From the NCBI RefSeq assembly GCF_047663525.1, contig NC_092616.1:4687501-4751500 (forward strand): a stretch of DNA of 64,000 nucleotides. The letters run 5' to 3'. The stretch is from Anas platyrhynchos. Lineage: Eukaryota > Chordata > Aves > Anseriformes > Anatidae. A program made the translations under genes and the position numbers. Shown one piece after another: positions 1-12,400 of the stretch (the first letter of the stretch is position 1; each line of letters starts with the position of its first letter). The notes beneath the pieces are model-generated. The model made no database searches, was not told the DNA's origin, and worked only from the letters and a program-made list of their open reading frames with translations.

Positions 1-2277
1 ATGTGACCAAAGCGCGGGAACCTCAGCGCTGTGACCTCAGCGCGGGAACCTCAGCGATCTGACCTCAGTGCGGGCACCTCAGCTCGGGAAACTCAGCGCT
101 GTGACCTCAGCGCGGGAACCTCAGCGCGGGAACCTCAGCACTGTGACCTCAGTGAAGGAACCTCAGCTCAGGAATCTCATCGATGTGACCTCAGCGCGGG
201 AACCACAGCGATGTGACCTCAGCGCGGGAACCTTAGCGCAGGAATCTCAGCGATGTGACCTCAGCGTGGGATCCTCAGTGCGAGAACCTCATTGATTTGA
301 CCTCAGGGCAGGAACCTCAGCGATGCGACCTCAGTGCGGGAACCTCAGCGATATCACCTAAGCGATGTGACCTCAGAGCATGTACCTCAGCGATGTGACC
401 AAAGCGCGGGAACCTCAGCGCGGGAATCTCAGCGATGTGAACTCAGCGCGGGAAACACAGCGATGTCACATAAGAGCTGTGACCTCAACGCTGGAACCTG
501 AGCGATGTGACCTCAGCGCGGGAACCTCAGAGCAGGAACCTCAGCTCTGTGACCTCAGCGCGGGAACCTAAACAATGTGACCAAAGCCTGGGAACCTCAG
601 CGCGGGAACCTCAGCTCTGTCACCTCAGCGCGGGAACCTAAACAATGTGACCTCAGCGCGGGAACCTCAGACTGGGAACCTCAGCAGTGTGACCTGAGCG
701 CGGGAACCTCAGAGTGGGAACCTCAGCATTGTGACCTCAGTGCGGGAACCTCAGTGCGGGCACCTCAGCGATGTGACCTCAGCGCATGAAACTCAGCCAT
801 GTGACCTCGGCACGGGAACCTCAGCGATGTCACCTAAGCGATGTGACCTCAGCACGGGAACCTAAGTGATGTGAGATCAGCGCGGGAACCTCAGCATTGT
901 GACCTCAGTGCGGGAACCTCAGCGATGTCACCTAAGTGATGTGACCTCAACGCGGGAACCTCAGCGATGTGACCTCAGCTATGTGATCTCAGCGCGGGAA
1001 ACTCAGTGATGTGACTTCAGCGCGGGAACCTCAGAGTGGGAACCTCAGCGATGTGAACTCAGCGCGGGATCCTCAGCGATGTGACCTCAGCGCGGGAACC
1101 TCAGCGCGGGAACCTCAGCGATGTCACCTTAGCGATGTGACCCCAGCGTGGGCACCTCAGCACGGGAACCTCAGCGATGTGACCTCAGCGTGGGAACCTC
1201 AGCGATGTCACCTAAGCGATGTGACCTCAGCGCGGGAACCTCAGCTCTGTGACCTCAGCGCGGGAACCTAAACAATGTGACCTCAGCGCGGGAACCTCAG
1301 CGTGGGAACCTCAGCAGTGTCACGTCAGCGCGGGAACCTCAGCGTAGGAACCTCAACAGTGTGACCTCACAGCGGGAACCTCAGCAATGTGACCTCAAAG
1401 ATATTACCTCAGCGCGGGAACCTCAGCGCTGTGACCAAAGCGTGGGAACCTCAGCTCCGTGACCTCAGCGCGGGAACCTAAACAATGTGACCTCATCGCG
1501 GGAACGTCAGAAGTTTGACCTCACAGCGGGAACCTCAGCGCTGTGACCTCAGCGCGGGAACCTCAGCAGTGTGACCTCAGCGCGGGAACCTCACCAGTGT
1601 GACCTCAGCGCGGGAACCTCAGCGTAGGAACCTCAACAGTGTGACCTCAGCACGGGAATCTCAGCGATGTGATCTCAGCACTGTGAGCTCAGCCCGGGAA
1701 CATCAGCGATGTGATATCAGCGCGGGAACCTCAGCGCATGAATCTCAGCGATGCGACCTCAGCGCGGGAACCTCAGCGTAGGAACCTCAACAGTGTGACC
1801 TCACAGTGGGAACCTCAGCAATGTGACCTCTATGATGTGACCTCAGCGAGGGAACCTCAGCGACGTGACCAAAACGTGGGAACCTCAGCGATGTGACCTC
1901 AGCGCGGGAACCTCAACGCGGGAACCTCAGAGATGTGACCTCAGCTATGTGACCTCAGCGCGGGAACCTCAGTGATGTGACCTCATCGTGGGAACCTCAG
2001 AGCGGGAAGCTCAGCGATGTGACTTCACCATGGGAACCTCAGCGATCTGACCGCAGCGCGGGAACATCAGCGATGTGACCTCAGCGCGAGAACCTCAGCT
2101 CCGTGACCTCAGCGCGGGAACCTAAACAATGTGACCTCAGCGCGGGAACCTCAGCAGTGTGACCTCACAGCGGGAACCTCAGCGATGTGACCTCAGCGAT
2201 GTGACCGCAGCGCGGGAACCTCAGCGCTGTGACCTCAGCGCGGGAACCTCAGCGATGTGACCAAAGCGTGGGAACCA
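1..2277 (+). repeat. Rearranged higher-order segment at left edge
   Basis: Positions about 31-1,462 match the block at 3,153-4,514, with an offset of 3,122 bp at the start and 3,052 bp after about 350. The 70-bp change (five monomers) is an extra stretch near 240-310. At about 1,470-1,480 the sequence switches to the segment that follows the solo LTR in the full copies (compare 18,950-19,160), but no LTR is present. Near 1,705 it jumps again into the block that starts at 20,700 in the first full copy. This is a chimeric, recombined piece of the higher-order repeat. Confidence 0.7.
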
Positions 2278-5200
2278 CAGCGCGGGAACCTCAGCTCTGT
2301 GACCTCAGCGCGGGAACCTAAACAATGTGACCTCAGCGCGGGAACCTCAGTGTGGGAACCTCAGCCGTGTCACGTCAGCGCGGGAACCTCAGCGACATTA
2401 CCAAAGCGTGGTAACCACAGCGCGGGCACCTCAGCTCTGTGACCTCAGCGCGGGAACCTGAGCGATGTGACCTCAGCGAGGGAACCTCAGCGTGGGAACC
2501 TCAGCAATGTCACGTGAGCGCGGGAACCTCAGTGCGGGAACCTCAGCGATGTGACCTCAGCTATGTGACCTCAGCGCGGGAACCTCAGCGTAGGAACCTC
2601 AACAGTGTGTCCTCACAGCGGGAACCTCAGTGATGTGACCTCAGCGATGTGACCTCATCGCGGGAACGTCAGCGACGTGACCAAAGCGTGGGAACCTCAG
2701 CGATGTGACCTCAGCACGGGAAACTCAGCGCAGGAACCTCAGCGATGTGACCTCAGCTATGTGACCTCAGCTATGTGACCTCAGCGCGGGAACCTCAGTG
2801 ATGTGACCTCAGCGCGGGAACCTCGGCGCGGGAACCTCAGCTCTGTGAATTCAGCGCGGGAACTTAAACAAAGAGACCTCAGCGCGGGAACCTCAGCGTG
2901 GGAACCTCAGCAGTGTCACGTCAGCACGGGAAGCTCAGCGTAGGAACCTCAACAGTGTGACCTCACAACGGGAACCTCAGCGATGTGACCACAGCGCTGT
3001 GACCTTAGTGCGGGAACCTCAGCGCGGGAACATTAGCGCTGTGACCTCAGTGCGGGAACCTCAGCGCAGGGATCTCAGCACTGTGACCTCAGTGCGGGAA
3101 CCTCAGCGCAGGGATCTCAGCGATGTGACCAAAGCGCGGGAACCTCAGCGCTGTGACCTCAGTGCGGGAACCTCAGCGATCTGACCTCAGTGCGGGCACC
3201 TCAGCTCGGGAAACTCAGCGCTGTGACCTCAGCGCGGGAACCTCAGCGCGGGAACCTCAGCACTGTGACCTCAGTGAAGGAACCTCAGCTCAGGAATCTC
3301 ATCGATGTGACCTCAGCGCGGGAACCACAGCGATGTGACCTCAGCGCGGGAACCTTAGCGCAGGAACCTCAGCGATGCGACCTCAGTGCGGGAACCTCAG
3401 CGATATCACCTAAGCGATGTGACCTCAGAGCATGTACCTCAGCGATGTGACCAAAGCGCGGGAACCTCAGCGCGGGAATCTCAGCGATGTGAACTCAGCG
3501 CGGGAAACACAGCGATGTCACATAAGAGCTGTGACCTCAACGCTGGAACCTGAGCGATGTGACCTCAGCGCGGGAACCTCAGAGCAGGAACCTCAGCTCT
3601 GTGACCTCAGCGCGGGAACCTAAACAATGTGACCAAAGCCTGGGAACCTCAGCGCGGGAACCTCAGCTCTGTCACCTCAGCGCGGGAACCTAAACAATGT
3701 GACCTCAGCGCGGGAACCTCAGACTGGGAACCTCAGCAGTGTGACCTGAGCGCGGGAACCTCAGAGTGGGAACCTCAGCATTGTGACCTCAGTGCGGGAA
3801 CCTCAGTGCGGGCACCTCAGCGATGTGACCTCAGCGCATGAAACTCAGCCATGTGACCTCGGCACGGGAACCTCAGCGATGTCACCTAAGCGATGTGACC
3901 TCAGCACGGGAACCTAAGTGATGTGAGATCAGCGCGGGAACCTCAGCATTGTGACCTCAGTGCGGGAACCTCAGCGATGTCACCTAAGTGATGTGACCTC
4001 AACGCGGGAACCTCAGCGATGTGACCTCAGCTATGTGATCTCAGCGCGGGAAACTCAGTGATGTGACTTCAGCGCGGGAACCTCAGAGTGGGAACCTCAG
4101 CGATGTGAACTCAGCGCGGGATCCTCAGCGATGTGACCTCAGCGCGGGAACCTCAGCGCGGGAACCTCAGCGATGTCACCTTAGCGATGTGACCCCAGCG
4201 TGGGCACCTCAGCACGGGAACCTCAGCGATGTGACCTCAGCGTGGGAACCTCAGCGATGTCACCTAAGCGATGTGACCTCAGCGCGGGAACCTCAGCTCT
4301 GTGACCTCAGCGCGGGAACCTAAACAATGTGACCTCAGCGCGGGAACCTCAGCGTGGGAACCTCAGCAGTGTCACGTCAGCGCGGGAACCTCAGCGTAGG
4401 AACCTCAACAGTGTGACCTCACAGCGGGAACCTCAGCAATGTGACCTCAACGATATTACCTCAGCGCGGGAACCTCAGCGCTGTGACCAAAGTGTGGGAA
4501 CCTCAGCGATGTGACCTCAGCACGGGAACCTCAACGCGGGAACCTCAGAGATGTGACCTCAGCTATGTGACCTCAGCGCGGGAAACTCAGTGATGTGACC
4601 TCAGCGCGGGAACCTCGGTGATATGACCTCAGCAATGTGACCGCACCACGGGAACCTCAGCAATGTGACCTCAGTGCCGGAACCTCAGGGATGTCACCTA
4701 AGCGCGGAAACCTCGGCCGGGGAACCTCAGCGCTGTGAGCTCAGCGCGGGAACCTCAGCGTTGTGATATCAGCGCGGGAACCTCAGCGCGGGAACATCAG
4801 CGATGTGATATCAGCGCGGGAACCTCAGCGCAGGAATCTCAGCGATGCGACCTCAGCGCGGGAAACTCAGCGCAGGAATCTCAGCAATGTGACCTCAGCG
4901 TAGGAACCTCAGCGCTGTGACCTCAGTGAGGGAACCTATACAATGTGACCTCAACGCGGGAACCTCTGCCTGGGAACCTCAGCAGTGTGACCTCAGCGCA
5001 GGAACCTAAGCGCTGTGAGCTCAGTGCGGGAACCTCAGCGCGGGAACCTCAGCGCTGTGACCTCAGCGCGGGAACCTCAGCGATGTCACCTAAGCGATGG
5101 GACCCCAGCGCGGGAACCACAGCGATGTGACCTCAGCGCGGGAACCTCAGCAGTGTGACCTCAGCGCGGGAACCTCAGTGTGGGAACCTCAGCGATGTTA

Positions 5201-5860
5201 CCTAAGCAATGGGACCTTAGTGCGGGCACGTCAGTGCGGGAACCTCAGCGATATGACCTCAGCGTGGGAACCTCAGCGCGGGAACCTCAGCGATGTCACC
5301 GAGGCTATGTGACCTCAGCGTGGGAACCTCAGCGCGGGAACCTCAGCGATGTCACCGAGGCTATGTGACCTCAGTGCGGGAACCTCAGAGCGGGAAAAAC
5401 AGCGCTGTGATCTCAGCGCGGGAACCTCAGCGATGTGACCTCAGCTATTGCAACACAGCGAGGGAAACTCAGTTATGTGACCTCAGCCGGGAACCTCAGC
5501 TCTGTGACCTCAGCTATGTGACCTCAGCTATGTGACCTCAGCGCGGGAACCTCAGTGATGTGACCTCAGCGCGGGAACCTCAGCGCGGGAACCTCAGCGA
5601 TGTGACTTCACCGTGGGAACCTCAGCGATGTGACCTCAGCGCGGGAACCTAAACAATGTGACCTCAGCGCGGGAATCTCAGCGATGTCACCTAAGCGATG
5701 TGACATCAGCGCGGGAACATCAGCGACGTGACCAAAGCGTGGGAACCTCTGCGCGGGAACCTCAGCTCCGTGACCTCAGCACGGGAACCTAAACAATGTG
5801 ACCTCAGCGCGGGAACGTCAGAAGTGTGACCTCACAGCGGGAACCTCAGCAGTGTGACCT
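2278..5860 (+). repeat. 3,583-bp tandem duplication, copy 1
   Basis: This segment repeats at 5,861-9,443 with a constant offset of 3,583 bp; matching landmarks are 2,439/6,022, 2,957/6,540, 3,153/6,736 and 5,293/8,876. The copies differ at only a few bases that I noticed, for example a CAGG versus CGGG change near 4,832/8,415 and a G/C change near 3,164/6,747. The length is one base short of 256 monomers. This duplication is not seen in the other higher-order copies. Confidence 0.88.
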
Positions 5861-8800
5861 CAGCGCGGGAACCTCAGCTCTGTGACCTCAGCGCGGGAAC
5901 CTAAACAATGTGACCTCAGCGCGGGAACCTCAGTGTGGGAACCTCAGCCGTGTCACGTCAGCGCGGGAACCTCAGCGACATTACCAAAGCGTGGTAACCA
6001 CAGCGCGGGCACCTCAGCTCTGTGACCTCAGCGCGGGAACCTGAGCGATGTGACCTCAGCGAGGGAACCTCAGCGTGGGAACCTCAGCAATGTCACGTGA
6101 GCGCGGGAACCTCAGTGCGGGAACCTCAGCGATGTGACCTCAGCTATGTGACCTCAGCGCGGGAACCTCAGCGTAGGAACCTCAACAGTGTGTCCTCACA
6201 GCGGGAACCTCAGTGATGTGACCTCAGCGATGTGACCTCATCGCGGGAACGTCAGCGACGTGACCAAAGCGTGGGAACCTCAGCGATGTGACCTCAGCAC
6301 GGGAAACTCAGCGCAGGAACCTCAGCGATGTGACCTCAGCTATGTGACCTCAGCTATGTGACCTCAGCGCGGGAACCTCAGTGATGTGACCTCAGCGCGG
6401 GAACCTCGGCGCGGGAACCTCAGCTCTGTGAATTCAGCGCGGGAACTTAAACAAAGAGACCTCAGCGCGGGAACCTCAGCGTGGGAACCTCAGCAGTGTC
6501 ACGTCAGCACGGGAAGCTCAGCGTAGGAACCTCAACAGTGTGACCTCACAACGGGAACCTCAGCGATGTGACCACAGCGCTGTGACCTTAGTGCGGGAAC
6601 CTCAGCGCGGGAACATTAGCGCTGTGACCTCAGTGCGGGAACCTCAGCGCAGGGATCTCAGCACTGTGACCTCAGTGCGGGAACCTCAGCGCAGGGATCT
6701 CAGCGATGTGACCAAAGCGCGGGAACCTCAGCGCTGTGACCTCAGCGCGGGAACCTCAGCGATCTGACCTCAGTGCGGGCACCTCAGCTCGGGAAACTCA
6801 GCGCTGTGACCTCAGCGCGGGAACCTCAGCGCGGGAACCTCAGCACTGTGACCTCAGTGAAGGAACCTCAGCTCAGGAATCTCATCGATGTGACCTCAGC
6901 GCGGGAACCACAGCGATGTGACCTCAGCGCGGGAACCTTAGCGCAGGAACCTCAGCGATGCGACCTCAGTGCGGGAACCTCAGCGATATCACCTAAGCGA
7001 TGTGACCTCAGAGCATGTACCTCAGCGATGTGACCAAAGCGCGGGAACCTCAGCGCGGGAATCTCAGCGATGTGAACTCAGCGCGGGAAACACAGCGATG
7101 TCACATAAGAGCTGTGACCTCAACGCTGGAACCTGAGCGATGTGACCTCAGCGCGGGAACCTCAGAGCAGGAACCTCAGCTCTGTGACCTCAGCGCGGGA
7201 ACCTAAACAATGTGACCAAAGCCTGGGAACCTCAGCGCGGGAACCTCAGCTCTGTCACCTCAGCGCGGGAACCTAAACAATGTGACCTCAGCGCGGGAAC
7301 CTCAGACTGGGAACCTCAGCAGTGTGACCTGAGCGCGGGAACCTCAGAGTGGGAACCTCAGCATTGTGACCTCAGTGCGGGAACCTCAGTGCGGGCACCT
7401 CAGCGATGTGACCTCAGCGCATGAAACTCAGCCATGTGACCTCGGCACGGGAACCTCAGCGATGTCACCTAAGCGATGTGACCTCAGCACGGGAACCTAA
7501 GTGATGTGAGATCAGCGCGGGAACCTCAGCATTGTGACCTCAGTGCGGGAACCTCAGCGATGTCACCTAAGTGATGTGACCTCAACGCGGGAACCTCAGC
7601 GATGTGACCTCAGCTATGTGATCTCAGCGCGGGAAACTCAGTGATGTGACTTCAGCGCGGGAACCTCAGAGTGGGAACCTCAGCGATGTGAACTCAGCGC
7701 GGGATCCTCAGCGATGTGACCTCAGCGCGGGAACCTCAGCGCGGGAACCTCAGCGATGTCACCTTAGCGATGTGACCCCAGCGTGGGCACCTCAGCACGG
7801 GAACCTCAGCGATGTGACCTCAGCGTGGGAACCTCAGCGATGTCACCTAAGCGATGTGACCTCAGCGCGGGAACCTCAGCTCTGTGACCTCAGCGCGGGA
7901 ACCTAAACAATGTGACCTCAGCGCGGGAACCTCAGCGTGGGAACCTCAGCAGTGTCACGTCAGCGCGGGAACCTCAGCGTAGGAACCTCAACAGTGTGAC
8001 CTCACAGCGGGAACCTCAGCAATGTGACCTCAACGATATTACCTCAGCGCGGGAACCTCAGCGCTGTGACCAAAGTGTGGGAACCTCAGCGATGTGACCT
8101 CAGCACGGGAACCTCAACGCGGGAACCTCAGAGATGTGACCTCAGCTATGTGACCTCAGCGCGGGAAACTCAGTGATGTGACCTCAGCGCGGGAACCTCG
8201 GTGATATGACCTCAGCAATGTGACCGCACCACGGGAACCTCAGCAATGTGACCTCAGTGCCGGAACCTCAGGGATGTCACCTAAGCGCGGAAACCTCGGC
8301 CGGGGAACCTCAGCGCTGTGAGCTCAGCGCGGGAACCTCAGCGTTGTGATATCAGCGCGGGAACCTCAGCGCGGGAACATCAGCGATGTGATATCAGCGC
8401 GGGAACCTCAGCGCGGGAATCTCAGCGATGCGACCTCAGCGCGGGAAACTCAGCGCAGGAATCTCAGCAATGTGACCTCAGCGTAGGAACCTCAGCGCTG
8501 TGACCTCAGTGAGGGAACCTATACAATGTGACCTCAACGCGGGAACCTCTGCCTGGGAACCTCAGCAGTGTGACCTCAGCGCAGGAACCTAAGCGCTGTG
8601 AGCTCAGTGCGGGAACCTCAGCGCGGGAACCTCAGCGCTGTGACCTCAGCGCGGGAACCTCAGCGATGTCACCTAAGCGATGGGACCCCAGCGCGGGAAC
8701 CACAGCGATGTGACCTCAGCGCGGGAACCTCAGCAGTGTGACCTCAGCGCGGGAACCTCAGTGTGGGAACCTCAGCGATGTTACCTAAGCAATGGGACCT

Positions 8801-9443
8801 TAGTGCGGGCACGTCAGTGCGGGAACCTCAGCGATATGACCTCAGCGTGGGAACCTCAGCGCGGGAACCTCAGCGATGTCACCGAGGCTATGTGACCTCA
8901 GCGTGGGAACCTCAGCGCGGGAACCTCAGCGATGTCACCGAGGCTATGTGACCTCAGTGCGGGAACCTCAGAGCGGGAAAAACAGCGCTGTGATCTCAGC
9001 GCGGGAACCTCAGCGATGTGACCTCAGCTATTGCAACACAGCGAGGGAAACTCAGTTATGTGACCTCAGCCGGGAACCTCAGCTCTGTGACCTCAGCTAT
9101 GTGACCTCAGCTATGTGACCTCAGCGCGGGAACCTCAGTGATGTGACCTCAGCGCGGGAACCTCAGCGCGGGAACCTCAGCGATGTGACTTCACCGTGGG
9201 AACCTCAGCGATGTGACCTCAGCGCGGGAACCTAAACAATGTGACCTCAGCGCGGGAATCTCAGCGATGTCACCTAAGCGATGTGACATCAGCGCGGGAA
9301 CATCAGCGACGTGACCAAAGCGTGGGAACCTCTGCGCGGGAACCTCAGCTCCGTGACCTCAGCACGGGAACCTAAACAATGTGACCTCAGCGCGGGAACG
9401 TCAGAAGTGTGACCTCACAGCGGGAACCTCAGCGCTGTGACCT
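5861..9443 (+). repeat. 3,583-bp tandem duplication, copy 2
   Basis: This is the second copy of the segment at 2,278-5,860. The copies part company near 9,432-9,443, where this copy continues into the post-LTR type of sequence (compare 18,990 onward). It sits directly against the first copy, which points to unequal exchange or replication slippage over several kilobases. Confidence 0.88.
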
Positions 9444-12400
9444 CAGCGCGGGAACCTCAGCAGTGTGACCTCAGCGCGGGAACCTCAGCGTAGGAACCTC
9501 AACAGTGTGACCTCAGCACGGGAATCTCAGCGATGTGATCTCAGCACTGTGAGCTCAGCCCGGGAACCTCAGCGTTGTGATATCAGCGCGGGAACCTAAA
9601 CGCGGGAACATCAGCGATGTGATATCAGCGCGGGAACCTCAGTGCAGGAATCTCAGCGATGTGACCTCAGCACGGGAACCTCAGCACGGGAAACTCAGCG
9701 ATGTCAAGTAAGTTATGGGACACCAGCGCGGGAACCTCAGCGATGTGACCAAAGCGTGGGAACCTCAGCGCCGGAACCTCAGCTCTGTGACCTCAGCGCA
9801 GGAACCTAAACAATGTCACCTCAGCGCGGGAACCTCATTGTGGGAACCTCAGCAGTGTCACATCAGCGCGGGAACCTCAGCGTAGGAACCTCAACAGTGT
9901 GACCTCACAGCGGGAAACTCAGCGATGTGACCTCAGCGATGTGACCTCATCGCGGGAACGTCAGCGACGTGACCAAAGCGTGGGAACCTCAGCTCTGTGA
10001 CCTCAGCTATGTGACCTCAGCGAGGGAAACTCAGATATGTGACCTCAGCCGGGAACCTCAGTGATGTGACCTCAGCTATGTGACCTCAGCTATGTGACCA
10101 AAGCGTGGGAACCTCAGCGTGGGAACCTCAGCAGTGTCACGTCAGCACGGGAAGCTCAGCGTAGGAACCTCAACAGTGTGACCTCACAGTGGGAACCTCA
10201 GCGATGTGACCTCAGCGCGGGAACCTCAGCGACGTGACCAAAGCGTGGGAACCTCTGCGCGGGAACCTCAGCTCTGTCACCTCAGCGCGGGAACCTAAAC
10301 AATGTGACCTCAGCGCGGGAACCTCAGCGTGGGAACCTCAGTAACGTGAGCTCAGCGCGGGAACGTAAACAATGTGACCTCAGCGCGGAAACCTCAGCAC
10401 GGGAACCTCAGCGTTACGACCTCAGCGCGGGAACCACAGCGTTGTGACCTCAGCGCAGGAAACTCAGCGTTGTGACCTCAGCGTGGGAAACTCAGCGCTG
10501 TGACCTCAGCGCGGGAACCTCAGCGATGTGACCTCAGCGCAGGATCCTCAGCTCTGTGACCTCAGCTCTGTGACCTCAGCGCGGGAAACTCAGCGATGTG
10601 ACCTCAGCGTGGGAACCTCAGTGCGGGAACCTCAGCGCGGGAACCTCAGCGCGGGAACCACAGCGCTGTGACCTTAGCGCGGGAACCTCAGAGTGGAAAC
10701 CTCAGCAGTGTGACCTCAGCTATGTGATCTCAGCGCTGGAAACTCAGCGATGTGACCTCAGAGCGGGAACCACAACGCTGTGACCTCAGCGCGGGATCCT
10801 CAGCGATGTGACCTCAGCGTGGGCACCTCAGCACGGGAACCTCAGCGATGTGACCTCAGCGTGGGAACCTCAGCGTGGGAACCTCATTAATGTGAGTTCA
10901 GCGCGGGAACCAAAACAATGTGACCTCAGTGCGGGAACCTCAGAGTGGGAACCTCAGCAGTGTCACGTCAGCGCGGGAACCTCAGGTAAGGAACCTCAAC
11001 AGTGTGACCTCACAGCGGGAACCTCAGCGATGTGACCTCAGCGATGTGACCACAGCGCGGAAACCTCAGCGATGTGATATCAGCGCAGTAACCTCAGCAC
11101 GGGAACCTCAGTGATGTGAGCTCAGCACGGGAACCTCAGCGCTGTGAGCTCAGCGCGGGAACCTCAGCGTTGTGATATCAGCGCAGGAACCTCAGCGCGG
11201 GAACATCAGCGATGTGATATCAGCGCGGGAACCTCAGCGCATGAATCTCAGCGATGCGACCTCAGCGCGGGAACCTCAGCGTAGGAACCTCAACAGTGTG
11301 ACCTCACAGTGGGAACCTCAGCAATGTGACCTCTATGATGTGACCTCAGCGAGGGAACCTCAGCGACGTGACCAAAACGTGGGAACCTCAGCGATGTGAC
11401 CTCAGCGCGGGAACCTCAACGCGGGAACCTCAGAGATGTGACCTCAGCTATGTGACCTCAGCGCGGGAACCTCAGTGATGTGACCTCATCGTGGGAACCT
11501 CAGAGCGGGAAGCTCAGCGATGTGACTTCACCATGGGAACCTCAGCGATCTGACCGCAGCGCGGGAACATCAGCGATGTGACCTCAGCGCGGGAACCTCA
11601 GCGCGGGAACCACAGTGATGTGATCTCAGCGCGAGAACCTCAGCTCCGTGACCTCAGCGCGGGAACCTAAACAATGTGACCTCAGCGCGGGAACCTCAGC
11701 AGTGTGACCTCACAGCGGGAACCTCAGAGTGGGAACCTCAGCGATGTGACCGCAGCGCGGGAACCTCAGCGCTGTGACCTCAGCGCGGGAACCTCAGCGA
11801 TGTGACCAAAGCGTGGGAACCACAGCGCGGGAACCTCAGCTCTGTGACCTCAGCGCGGGAACCTAAACAATGTGACCTCAGCGCGGGATCCTCAGTGTGG
11901 GAACCTCAGCCGTGTCACGTCAGCGCGGGAACCTCAGCGACATTACCAAAGCGTGGTAACCACAGCGCGGGCACCTCAGCTCTGTGACCTCAGCGCGGGA
12001 ACCTGAGCGATGTGACCTCAGCGAGGGAACCTCAGCGTGGGAACCTCAGCAATGTCACGTGAGCGCGGGAACCTCAGTGCGGGAACCTCAGTGATGTGAG
12101 CTCAGCGCGGGAACCTCAGCGATGTGACCTCAGCGCGGGAACCTCAGCGTTGTGACCTCAGTGCGGGAACCTCAGCGATGTGATATCAGCGCGGGAACCT
12201 CAGCAGTGTGACCTCAGTGCGGGAACCTCAGCGATGTGACCTCAGTGCGGGAACCTCAGCGATGTGACCTCAGCGCGGGAACCTCAGCAGTGTGACCTCA
12301 GCGCGGGAACCTCAGCGTTGTGACCTCAGTGCGGGAACCTCAGCGATGTGACCTCAGCGCGGGAACCTCAGCAGTGTGACCTCAGCGCGGGAACCTCAGC

